This document shows positions 55,757-62,705 of a stretch of 64,000 bases of DNA, one piece after another. The DNA is taken from positions 1 through 64,000 of the forward strand of contig NZ_AAXW01000015.1 of assembly GCF_000169335.1 (NCBI RefSeq), read 5' to 3'. How positions within the stretch are numbered: the stretch's first letter is position 1; each line of letters starts with the position of its first letter. A model generated the notes under the pieces. The model searched no databases. It was not told where the DNA came from and saw only the letters and a list, made by a program, of their open reading frames with translations. Origin of the DNA: Crocosphaera chwakensis CCY0110. Its GTDB lineage: Bacteria; Cyanobacteriota; Cyanobacteriia; Cyanobacteriales; Microcystaceae. Made by a program: the position numbers and the translations under genes.

Positions 55757-55783
55757 GTAAATGCGTAAATTTTACACATTTAC
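55757..55783. promoter_or_regulatory. 27-bp near-perfect palindrome, candidate operator
   Basis: Outer arms GTAAATG and CATTTAC and inner arms GTAAA and TTTAC form a symmetric 27-bp site with a single mismatched pair. It lies about 160 bp upstream of the HlyD promoter, between divergent genes. A dimeric regulator could bind here. Confidence 0.6.
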
Positions 55784-55866
55784 TTTTACGGTTAACTGTC
55801 CATTCACCTGTCTAGTTATCTGTTTTTTTCGTCTGTAGCCATATTCAAAAAACTTTTCAAGATCAC

Positions 55867-55885
55867 TAACAAAAGTTTTTTGTTA
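55867..55885. promoter_or_regulatory. Perfect palindrome TAACAAAA-GTT-TTTTGTTA
   Basis: Eight-base arms with a 3-base centre, 58 bp upstream of the -35 box. It could be an operator or a short hairpin. Confidence 0.5.
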
Positions 55886-55942
55886 ATGCTATATACATTT
55901 TTTAATCAAAAAATTAAATTAAATTAAGTTCAAAATAAAGTC

Positions 55943-55971
55943 TTGACAACTTACATCGAATAAACTATATT
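55943..55971 (+). promoter_or_regulatory. Sigma-70-type promoter of the HlyD gene
   Basis: Exact -35 TTGACA (55943-55948), 17-bp spacer and -10 TATATT (55966-55971). Transcription should start near 55978, giving a 5' leader of about 120 nt (or about 195 nt if translation begins at 56172). Confidence 0.82.
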
Positions 55972-56096
55972 TCTAGAGAATAGGGATAGTTTCTAAGAGT
56001 TTTGTGCGAAGCAAATAGAATATGTATAATTTATCTTTTAAAGATTTAGCATTATAAAGTGCCAAAATTAACTAATCTTAAAAAGATAACCAAACA

Positions 56097-57830
56097 ATGA
56101 AATTTAAGATTAATAAATGTTGTGAACTTTCCTTGAACAGAAGTATCAATCTAAACCATAAGAGATTTACTATGTCAACCCACTTTGATCGAACGAAAAA
56201 GAAATTTGTCCAGGATTTCAATCAAAATAAAGACTCTTCATCAGTTAGTCAAAAACACCAGGCAAATTTGATGACCCCTGATGACTCTAAGCACATTTAT
56301 GGTGGGGTCAGTAGCAACGCTATAGAGTTTCCTCAAACCACCTTTAACCCCGCCTGTGCCTATCGTTCACCCCAGGTAGAAGAACCAGTTAATCTCTGGT
56401 CTTCTTCTGTCCAAACCCTCCTAGACCAACCCCCTGCCACCTTACCCCAAAAGTTCATCTTAGGAGGAATAGCGTTTTGTTTCGCCTTTTCCGCTTGGGC
56501 TTGGTTTGGAACCCTTGAAGAAGTAGGGAAAGCTCAAGGAAAATTGGTGCCAGAAGGAGAAACCTATAAAATTCAACCGGTTGAATTGGGTAAAGTGACT
56601 GACATTGCTGTCGAAGAGGGACAAGAAGTACAAGCTGGACAATTATTAGTCGAATTCGATACAGAATTAGCTGAAAAAGAAATTGACCGACTTCAAGAGA
56701 TGATTAGAGCTTATCAAACCGAGTTAAGCCAAAAACACACTCTAAAACAACGTATTCAATTAGAAGCCGAAACAGATGCAGCCATTGCTTCGGCCGAACT
56801 GCAAGCTCAACAAGCCGTCATCGCTCATACTAAAGAAAAGATTGCCACAGTTCGTCAATTATTAGCTCAACAACAAAATGAAGTTGCAGCCTATCAATTA
56901 CGACAAAAACAGTTACAACCCCTCGATTCAATCGCCCAACAACGGCTTGAGCAACTAGAGGTGGAAAAAATTGCCCACCAAGAACGAATTAACCGACTCA
57001 AACCCCTACAAGAAGAAGGTGCAATTTCTCAAGAATATCTCTACGAAGCAGAACAAACCCTAAGACAGACAGAACAACAGATTACCAGTAGTCAATTACA
57101 AGAAGTGACTCAAGCCAACGAACAAATCTTTCAAGCTAACCAAGGGATACGGAATCTGCGATCGCAAATGACTGAAAATCAGGGAGAACTTTTTTCGGCA
57201 CAAAAAACCGTTCAACAGTCTCAAGCTGAATTTACCCAGAAACAAGCGCAAGCTCAACGAAAGCAAATCGAAGCCATGCAAAAAATTCAGCAACTTGAAG
57301 TAGAAATGACCCAACTGCAAGGGAAAATAACAGAAAACAAAAATTTGTTAATTGCTGCCCAAAGTAAGCTGCAATATAAGTATCTTAAAGCTCCCATCAG
57401 TGGCACCATTTTGTCCCTCGATCTCAAAAACACTGGCGAAGTGGTTGAAGCAGGAAAAACCGTCGCAGAGATTGCTCCCCACAATGTTCCGTTAGTGGTG
57501 TCTGCAGTTCTCCCAGACGAAGAAGCTGGCTTTGTGGACATAGGAATGCCTGCACAAGTTAAGTTAGATGCTTACCCTTATCAGGATTATGGGGTCATTA
57601 CTGGCCAAGTAACCGACATTTCTGCCGATGCTGAATCCGACGAAAAATTAGGTGAAATTTATCGGGTTGAGATCGAGCTGGAACGGGATCATATTCTGAA
57701 AAATCAAGAAATGATTTCCTTTAAACCCGGACAAACTGTGACAGCAGATATTATTATTCGCCGTCGTCGCATTATTGATGTTGTACTGGACCCCATCAAA
57801 AAAATGCAAAAGGATGGAATTAAGCTTTAA
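56097..57830 (+). CDS. HlyD-family periplasmic adaptor of a type I/peptide exporter
   Basis: A 577-aa membrane fusion protein. A long cytosolic N-terminus (to about 125) is followed by one transmembrane helix (about 127-143, FCFAFSAWAWFG). Then come a biotinyl-lipoyl half (PEGETYKIQPVELGKV, QEVQAGQLLVEFD), long coiled coils rich in Gln (about 190-420) and the second lipoyl and beta-barrel halves (KAPISGTILSLDLKNTGEVVEAG). It connects an inner-membrane ABC exporter to an outer-membrane channel. ATG at 56172 (MSTHFDRT) is an alternative start. Confidence 0.92.
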   Translation: MKFKINKCCELSLNRSINLNHKRFTMSTHFDRTKKKFVQDFNQNKDSSSVSQKHQANLMTPDDSKHIYGGVSSNAIEFPQTTFNPACAYRSPQVEEPVNLWSSSVQTLLDQPPATLPQKFILGGIAFCFAFSAWAWFGTLEEVGKAQGKLVPEGETYKIQPVELGKVTDIAVEEGQEVQAGQLLVEFDTELAEKEIDRLQEMIRAYQTELSQKHTLKQRIQLEAETDAAIASAELQAQQAVIAHTKEKIATVRQLLAQQQNEVAAYQLRQKQLQPLDSIAQQRLEQLEVEKIAHQERINRLKPLQEEGAISQEYLYEAEQTLRQTEQQITSSQLQEVTQANEQIFQANQGIRNLRSQMTENQGELFSAQKTVQQSQAEFTQKQAQAQRKQIEAMQKIQQLEVEMTQLQGKITENKNLLIAAQSKLQYKYLKAPISGTILSLDLKNTGEVVEAGKTVAEIAPHNVPLVVSAVLPDEEAGFVDIGMPAQVKLDAYPYQDYGVITGQVTDISADAESDEKLGEIYRVEIELERDHILKNQEMISFKPGQTVTADIIIRRRRIIDVVLDPIKKMQKDGIKL

Positions 57831-58022
57831 CAGCAGTTTTCGATAGAAATGTAAACAAGCTGTCTACCCCTCTTTCTGCTCCCGTTGCTCCCTACCCTCA
57901 TTTTTCCCCTGCTTACTTCGTAGTAACGTTTATTTTTGTTCAGGTACTTATTACCAGTTCCCAACTTTAATTTTTCATTTTTTTGACTACTCATTTACGA
58001 AAGTTTAAGAGGATTTTTTATC

Positions 58023-58412
58023 ATGTCTCAATCTTTGTATCAGCAAAAAAACCAGGTAACTAAAAGTATGACCGAACAACAATTTGAAGAAATTGTTGAT
58101 GCCATTTTAGCGGGAAAATATTCCTGGGCTTGTGTCTTAATTTTACAAACGGCAGGTTATAATCCGCTCCATTATATTCCCTATCGTACCTATAATCGTT
58201 TAATCAAAGATAACCGTCTAAAAAAACGAGATAGTGAACAACAGAAAACTATTAAACCATCTCCAAAAAATTCTGTAACAAAACATCGAACCTCAACAAA
58301 AATTAGTAATCTCAGTTATGTAGAATCTTTGGATGAGTCAGAATCGAATAGTTTAGGGGGTCTAGGATGTAACCAGAGCAGTATCTGGTCAATTTTTTTC
58401 TGGAATCATTAA
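58023..58412 (+). CDS. HetP-domain protein with C-terminal leader-like GG segment
   Basis: A 129-aa protein. Residues 16-66 (EEIVDAILAGKYSWACVLIL, HYIPYRTYNRLIKDN) match the HetP family, known for heterocyst commitment in filamentous cyanobacteria. After a basic linker, residues 96-115 (KISNLSYVESLDESESNSLG) mirror the leader of the downstream peptides and end in GG, followed by a 15-residue tail ending in FFWNH. Known: HetP acts in regulation. Inferred: the tail may be a cleavable cargo or an adaptor for the exporter. AGAGGA precedes the ATG. No heterocyst genes are near. Confidence 0.85.
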   Translation: MSQSLYQQKNQVTKSMTEQQFEEIVDAILAGKYSWACVLILQTAGYNPLHYIPYRTYNRLIKDNRLKKRDSEQQKTIKPSPKNSVTKHRTSTKISNLSYVESLDESESNSLGGLGCNQSSIWSIFFWNH

Positions 58413-58513
58413 AGTTAATTAGATTTTTATCTTTAAAACTACATTGCATAATTGGAACTGAAAGGGCTGACTAATATTGTTTGTCGACCTCTCTTTCCTG
58501 TTGTTTAAAAATC

Positions 58514-58562
58514 AATCTTACTGTAAATTTGAAAATTAACAGTAAGGTTGTTTTCTTTTTTT
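58514..58562 (+). terminator. Strong intrinsic terminator after the HetP-like gene
   Basis: AATCTTACTGT pairs with ACAGTAAGGTT (11 bp, one G-U) around an A/T-rich loop, followed by TTTTCTTTTTTT. It separates the HlyD-HetP unit from the peptide genes. Confidence 0.9.
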
Positions 58563-58589
58563 ATATACATATTGAAAAAATAGGTAAAC

Positions 58590-58602
58590 TGCCAAATTGG
58601 CA
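58590..58602. promoter_or_regulatory. Perfect 13-bp palindrome upstream of peptide gene 1
   Basis: TGCCAA-A-TTGGCA, 93 bp before the first peptide start. It is a candidate operator in the short promoter region between terminator and gene. Confidence 0.5.
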
Positions 58603-58695
58603 ACACATTCTTTGTTTAATTAGTTATCTTAAATATAGGAAGAAAAACAAAACTTCCTAAAACAAATTCTGAAGTAAATTAACGAGGAAAAACCC

Positions 58696-58932
58696 ATGAA
58701 AATCTCTAATATGACCTATCTCGAAACCGTTGAAGCTAACGAAGTTAAAGGTGGTTTCTTAAGCGTTGACTTTGGAGCTCCTTCAGCTAAAGGTTTAGCT
58801 GATGCTTTTGCTACCTCTTTCGGGCGTGGTTTTTCTCAAAGCAGCACCTATACTGACACTGATTCTTCTGCAGATATTGGAAGCAAAACATCTTCTGCTA
58901 CATCCCAATCTGGTTCTTGGGGAGAAGTATAA
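58696..58932 (+). CDS. Double-glycine leader peptide 1
   Basis: A 78-aa secreted peptide candidate. The leader, residues 1-20, starts MKISNMTYLE and ends in KGG; cleavage after GG would release a 58-residue core starting FLSVDFG. The core has no Cys, is rich in Ser, Thr and Gly, and has an A-F-x-x-S-F-G-R-G region then STYTDTDSSAD. GAGGAA precedes the ATG. It is the first of five related genes. Confidence 0.82.
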   Translation: MKISNMTYLETVEANEVKGGFLSVDFGAPSAKGLADAFATSFGRGFSQSSTYTDTDSSADIGSKTSSATSQSGSWGEV

Positions 58933-58970
58933 GTCAGGTTATCGTTTCTAAGTTTTTTAGAAATACAATG

Positions 58971-59046
58971 CTAGGGATACTATATAGATTAAAAATAAAC
59001 TTTTAGCTATGTTTAATACTCAACTAAAAGTCTAAAGTGTCCCTAG
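58971..59046. other. Two-level hairpin after peptide gene 1
   Basis: Base stem CTAGGGATACT with AGTGTCCCTAG (11 bp, one G-U) encloses an inner 8-bp stem ACTTTTAG/CTAAAAGT. It may be a 3' end or a structured leader of the next gene. Confidence 0.65.
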
Positions 59047-59072
59047 TTTCTTACAAAATGCCTTCCAAAGAC

Positions 59073-59111
59073 CTCTAGAGATTTTATTCATCATGAAAAA
59101 AATCTCTAGAG
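59073..59111. other. 17-bp hairpin before peptide gene 2
   Basis: CTCTAGAGATTTT pairs perfectly with AAAATCTCTAGAG across a 13-nt loop, extended by AGAC/GTCT with one bulge. No T-run follows, so processing or stabilising structure is more likely than termination. Confidence 0.7.
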
Positions 59112-59153
59112 TGTCTTCAGTTGTTTAGGCTTGTAGTAAAAAGGAGATGACCA

Positions 59154-59426
59154 ATGATTATTACTAATTTGGACTATGAAGAGCAACTTGATCAAAATAT
59201 TGAACTTTTGGGAAGTTTTAGGGAATTTATTCCCACTCAGATGTTCTCAGAAGACAAGTTTCTAGATGGTAAACGAGTTTTGTTATCTACAGTTTCTTTT
59301 GGTGCTAGAGCCAATGGGATTCGATCTGCTAAGACAGAACTCTTAAATTTTAGTCAAACGACAGAACAAGTTGCAGAAGGTTTTGTTTCAAGTTCATCTT
59401 CATCTATTGCTTCAATCTCGGAGTAA
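59154..59426 (+). CDS. Leader peptide 2 (GS-type cleavage site)
   Basis: A 90-aa protein. The leader MIITNLDYEEQLDQNIELLG is followed by S and F, so GG is replaced by GS. The core is Cys-free, with a hydrophobic middle and a Ser-rich end (SSSSSSIASISE). AAGGAG is 8 nt before the ATG. Confidence 0.75.
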   Translation: MIITNLDYEEQLDQNIELLGSFREFIPTQMFSEDKFLDGKRVLLSTVSFGARANGIRSAKTELLNFSQTTEQVAEGFVSSSSSSIASISE

Positions 59427-59476
59427 TTAAAAGAATCGAGGAACTCTCAAAACTTTTAAAATATTGAAATCTTAAA

Positions 59477-59530
59477 GTGTTGTCATGAGGAATAATTATT
59501 GCCATTGTGGCAACACTCTTTTCTTTTTTG
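59477..59530 (+). terminator. Intrinsic terminator after peptide gene 2
   Basis: GTGTTGTC pairs with GGCAACAC (8 bp, one G-U), with a 24-nt loop, followed by a T-rich run TCTTTTCTTTTTT. Confidence 0.78.
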
Positions 59531-59662
59531 GATGTATCTTTAAAATCACAGACAAAGTTATTCTACTAAGTTGTAAAACGACCAATACATTGAAAAATTG
59601 TTCAGTTGTATTGCCAGAAGAATAACTTGAATTAACCAACTTTTTTTAAGGAACTTAAAGCA

Positions 59663-59950
59663 ATGATTATTACCGATTTAGATCATATCAATTCCGTTTC
59701 TGAAGTAGAGAATATTGAAGGAGCATTTTTTGAGCGTCTAGTAGCTACCTCACAACTAACTTCAACCTTACTAGATAGTGCGCTAAATACAGGGGTTGGT
59801 TTTTCCTTCAATATGAATAATGTTGATTACTTGACATTAGGAGGAGTTGGCTCTGCTGCTGATATTCAACAAGAGTATTTATCAACTTCTGTAGGAACTT
59901 CTCGCATTTCTTCTGGAAAATTTAGCTTAATCCAATTTTCATTCGGTTAA
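59663..59950 (+). CDS. Leader peptide 3 (GA-type cleavage site)
   Basis: A 95-aa protein. The leader starts MIITDLDHINSVSE and ends NIEGA before FFERL. The core has an alternating hydrophobic/Ser/Gly pattern (LDSALNTGVGFSFNMN) and no Cys. AAGGAA precedes the ATG. A 43-bp gap leads to peptide 4. Confidence 0.75.
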   Translation: MIITDLDHINSVSEVENIEGAFFERLVATSQLTSTLLDSALNTGVGFSFNMNNVDYLTLGGVGSAADIQQEYLSTSVGTSRISSGKFSLIQFSFG

Positions 59951-59993
59951 TTCTATTTGTTTATCGTTTATGTCGCATTCAAAGGAGACAATT

Positions 59994-60155
59994 ATGAAAA
60001 TTGCTGATCTAGAACATCTAGAAAATGTTAGAAAATCCCATCCAACCATTCAAGGTGGTTTTATTGGTATAGAGGCTTTTGCTTCGGCTAAAGCAGAAGC
60101 AAGTAATCGAGTGTTTACTTGGTCATTTACCTATACTGTTGCAATAACACCCTAA
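59994..60155 (+). CDS. Leader peptide 4 (GG-type)
   Basis: A 53-aa protein. The leader MKIADLEHLENVRKSHPTI ends in QGG, followed by FIGIEAF. The 32-residue core has Ala/Ser/Lys then a beta-like aromatic end (VFTWSFTYTVAI). The ATG at 59994 was chosen over 59970 because AAGGAG lies 6-7 nt upstream and only this start aligns the leader. Confidence 0.8.
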   Translation: MKIADLEHLENVRKSHPTIQGGFIGIEAFASAKAEASNRVFTWSFTYTVAITP

Positions 60156-60194
60156 TTTTTTCAGTCCTATTACTGAGTTTCAAGGAGTAATTTA

Positions 60195-60461
60195 ATGAGT
60201 CAATTAAGAATCACAGACTTAGATTTTCACGAGGAAGGAATCCTCGAAAATGAAGAAATTAGAGGTAGTTTTAGTTTTAGTAATCCTAGTTCTGGCTTCT
60301 TTCGTGTAGCGTTTGATTTTAGCCAATCATCTATCATTGGTGACTTATCAGGTGAAGCAGGGGCAGGGTTTGGTGCTGCTATTGCCCTAGCCCTTGGTAA
60401 GAACATTACAATCGAGATAGATACGGGAGTATCCTCAGATTCAGGGCTATTCTCATTTTAA
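60195..60461 (+). CDS. Leader peptide 5 (GS-type)
   Basis: An 88-aa protein. The leader contains LRITDLDFHEEGILENEEIR then GS and F. The core has SSGFFRVAFDFSQSS, a Gly/Ala-rich GEAGAGFGAAIALALG stretch and an acidic/Ser end. CAAGGAG precedes the ATG. It lies 39 bp after peptide 4. Confidence 0.75.
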   Translation: MSQLRITDLDFHEEGILENEEIRGSFSFSNPSSGFFRVAFDFSQSSIIGDLSGEAGAGFGAAIALALGKNITIEIDTGVSSDSGLFSF

Positions 60462-60495
60462 ATGATTAAATGAGGGATGAACTACCCTAGTCAAC

Positions 60496-60566
60496 AAGAG
60501 CATCCTTGCACCATGCTTGAGAATCCTACTACTTTTTCATCGATCTATCCATAGGGGGATGCTCTT
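60496..60566. other. Long-range inverted repeat after peptide 5
   Basis: AAGAGCATCC and GGATGCTCTT are perfect 10-bp complements about 50 nt apart. Not followed by a T-run. Confidence 0.55.
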
Positions 60567-60620
60567 CATTGTCGACTTAGTTTGATAGTCCCTTGATTTT
60601 TCAGGGGGTGAAGGATAGTA

Positions 60621-60677
60621 GGTATGGGGAGATCAGAGGCTTTTTGAGACGGAGCTTTTACTCTCTCCCCCGTTACC
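60621..60677. other. Second inverted repeat upstream of the PpiC gene
   Basis: GGTATGGGGAGA faces TCTCCCCCGTTACC (7-bp core GGGGAGA/TCTCCCC plus GGTA/TACC). Confidence 0.45.
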
Positions 60678-60786
60678 CTTTCTACTCTTTACTCGATCAA
60701 TTTCTTCCGAGTCAGTTTGTTGAGACATCCTTAGGTTGTATCAAGTTTTATACAATCAAGTGAGGGAAATATTATTCAATTACATT

Positions 60787-61563
60787 ATGATGACTAATTC
60801 CACCACATTAATAGACGTTGAAGAGGTTATTGACTATCTAAAAAAGAATCTAAAATTCAAAGAAATTTGCCAACAAATTCTTCAACAAAGGATCATTGAA
60901 CAAGCATCTCAGCAAAGAGACCTAACCATTACAGAAGAAGAAATTCAAGCAGAAGCTGATAACATCCGCCGTGAAAAACGACTGGAAAAAGCCGTTGATA
61001 CTCTCGCTTGGTTAAATGGGGAACTGATTACTCCTGATGACTGGGAAGCGGGGATTCAAGACACTTTATTGCGTAAAAAACTAGCTCAAAACCTTTTCGA
61101 TAAAGAAGTTGAAAAGACATTTCAACAAAGTTGGTTTAATTTCGATCAAGTTTTGCTTTACCAAATTATCGTGCCTTATGAAAAATTGGCTTTAGAAATT
61201 TTCTATCAAATAGAAGAAGAGGAGATGAGCTTCTATCAAGCAGCTCATCTCTATGATATTGATGAAAAACGCCGATTACAGTGTGGTTATGAAGGAAAAG
61301 TTTATCGTTTTAATATGAAGCCAGAACTTTCACCCGTGATATTTGCAGCTAATCCAGGGGAGGTGATTCCTCCATTCAAAACTGAACAAGGCTATCATAT
61401 TATCATGGTTGAAAGATTTATTAAAGCCCAATTAACCGAAGAAATTTATGAACAAATTATCAACAAAATGTTTGACCAATGGCTATCGAGTGAATTGAAT
61501 TATTTGCTTCATAATTCTGGAGAACAAACCCCAAATACTCTTAAAGAACACCAAGAAGATTAA
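60787..61563 (+). CDS. PpiC-type peptidyl-prolyl isomerase (SurA/foldase-like)
   Basis: A 258-aa parvulin-like protein. An N-terminal SurA-like helical part (ILQQRIIEQASQQRDLTITEEEIQAEADNIRREKRLEKA) is followed by a C-terminal rotamase-like segment (GYEGKVYRFNMKPELSPVIFAANPGEVIPPFKTEQGYHIIMVE). No signal peptide was found, so it is likely cytosolic. Such proteins are often neighbours of peptide exporters in cyanobacteria and may chaperone or assist leader peptides. ATG at 60787 was preferred over a TTG at 60736. Confidence 0.85.
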   Translation: MMTNSTTLIDVEEVIDYLKKNLKFKEICQQILQQRIIEQASQQRDLTITEEEIQAEADNIRREKRLEKAVDTLAWLNGELITPDDWEAGIQDTLLRKKLAQNLFDKEVEKTFQQSWFNFDQVLLYQIIVPYEKLALEIFYQIEEEEMSFYQAAHLYDIDEKRRLQCGYEGKVYRFNMKPELSPVIFAANPGEVIPPFKTEQGYHIIMVERFIKAQLTEEIYEQIINKMFDQWLSSELNYLLHNSGEQTPNTLKEHQED

Positions 61564-62361
61564 GGCTAATTGGTTTGATGGTTCAGGTACCGTTCGACAC
61601 CTCTCCACCTCATTAGAACCAGCAGTACAAGATTCAATCACTACAACTAAATCCAATTCTGTTTCTTCTTCAAAGAATTGCTGAAATACTCCTGTAAAAT
61701 TAACGCGAGTAGTTTCTTGATTGCCTTGTGTAAATAAGACTTGTTGATCATAATTCATTAAACCAAAATTAGGACTGATATAAGCCTGAAAAAAATCCCG
61801 ATTTAATTTGGGATCTTGATTTGTATTGATAATACTGACAAGGTTAACCAGTGGCCAACTACGTTGGTTCCCACGATCAAAAACAGTTAAGGACATACGA
61901 CCAAAGGTACTGGCATTCCCCACTGGCCAAGTTTCTACAAAAGTATCTGAATATAGAGAACCTTCTGCCCTAAACTCAAACCAATTACCTGCAGGGATAG
62001 GAAATCGACCGAATAAAATCGACGATAGATCAGTTTTCACAATGTATTCCGAACCTGTACCAAAGCTGATGGTTCGTAAATTCCCATTGGCGAATACTAT
62101 GTTATCTTCAGCAAAAAAAATTGTGTTCCTGTCAATTTGATTTTGAGCAAATCCTTCGTCAGCAATAGCAATAGCGTTAACATCATTGATAACACCTACT
62201 CCGAGAGGAAATTGATTAAATTCATTAAGCACTAAGTCGATTTGGGCAATACTGGCAAAAGTGGCAGCATAACTTGGTAAGACTACTATTATTGAGCTAA
62301 CTGTTATTAACGGTGTAATTACAATTTGTAGTGTTTTAGGAATTGTTGTAATTTTTTTCAT
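61483..62361 (-). CDS. PEP-CTERM sorting-domain protein
   Basis: A 292-aa extracellular protein. The N-terminal signal (LQIVITPLITVSSIIVVLPSYA) is cleaved near residue 33. The C-terminus has VPEPSNQLALIFLVFFKSIW then basic RIMKQ, a PEP-CTERM tail for exosortase sorting. The middle is beta-rich with no known domain. The last 81 bp overlap the convergent PpiC gene. Function unknown; perhaps envelope or matrix. Confidence 0.82.
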   Translation of the reverse strand: MKKITTIPKTLQIVITPLITVSSIIVVLPSYAATFASIAQIDLVLNEFNQFPLGVGVINDVNAIAIADEGFAQNQIDRNTIFFAEDNIVFANGNLRTISFGTGSEYIVKTDLSSILFGRFPIPAGNWFEFRAEGSLYSDTFVETWPVGNASTFGRMSLTVFDRGNQRSWPLVNLVSIINTNQDPKLNRDFFQAYISPNFGLMNYDQQVLFTQGNQETTRVNFTGVFQQFFEEETELDLVVVIESCTAGSNEVERCRTVPEPSNQLALIFLVFFKSIWGLFSRIMKQIIQFTR

Positions 62362-62705
62362 CAGCTTTGGTGAGGAGAAAAGTGATAGGAAACTCGGTAG
62401 GTCATAGATAGACTACTCGATTAAGATAGGCAAGGATACAAATGTTATACCAAATCCGGTTCTCAAACCTATCTTATCTTCTAGAAGAGGCAGAAGGCAG
62501 AGAGCAGGAGGCAGAAGGGTTTTAAAGCTTTAAGCTATTAATTTTAAAAGGGGGTATCTCAATCGGATTTGGTATTACACAAGGTTAGTTAACGTGGAAG
62601 TATGCAAGTTAGCAATGAAATCCCTGTGGATGCTTTTGGAGGCGGGGGAGAAAGCAGAAAATCCCTCTCCCTGCTCCTTGCTCTTCTGCTTACCTCCAAG
62701 AAAAG
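62362..62705. other. Intergenic region with a MITE-like element
   Basis: Contains the repeat element at 62447-62575 and a T/C-rich heptamer patch at about 62667-62690. No gene. Confidence 0.6.
62447..62575. repeat. MITE-like element with perfect 12-bp terminal inverted repeats
   Basis: ATACCAAATCCG and CGGATTTGGTAT bound 129 bp. Inside is a heptamer array (GGCAGAA, GGCAGAG, AGCAGGA, GGCAGAA at 62489-62516). Sister element at 30477-30574. Confidence 0.72.

Larger units (their letters stand above)
55305..56096. other. 792-bp divergent regulatory region of the secretion cassette
   Basis: AT-rich region between the DUF3102 gene and the HlyD gene. It contains two palindromes and a strong promoter, listed separately. 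No ORF was found. Confidence 0.6.
60462..60786. other. Intergenic region between peptide 5 and the PpiC gene
   Basis: Two large inverted repeats, described separately. Short open frames here lack sensible ribosome sites. Confidence 0.5.

Noticed and set aside
58696..60461. Leader peptides as Nif11 or lanthipeptide precursors
   Set aside because: The leaders lack Nif11 sequence, the cores lack Cys, and no modification enzyme is adjacent.
60485..60560. A sixth short peptide starting near 60479
   Set aside because: No leader match and the Shine-Dalgarno-like GAGGG touches the start codon.
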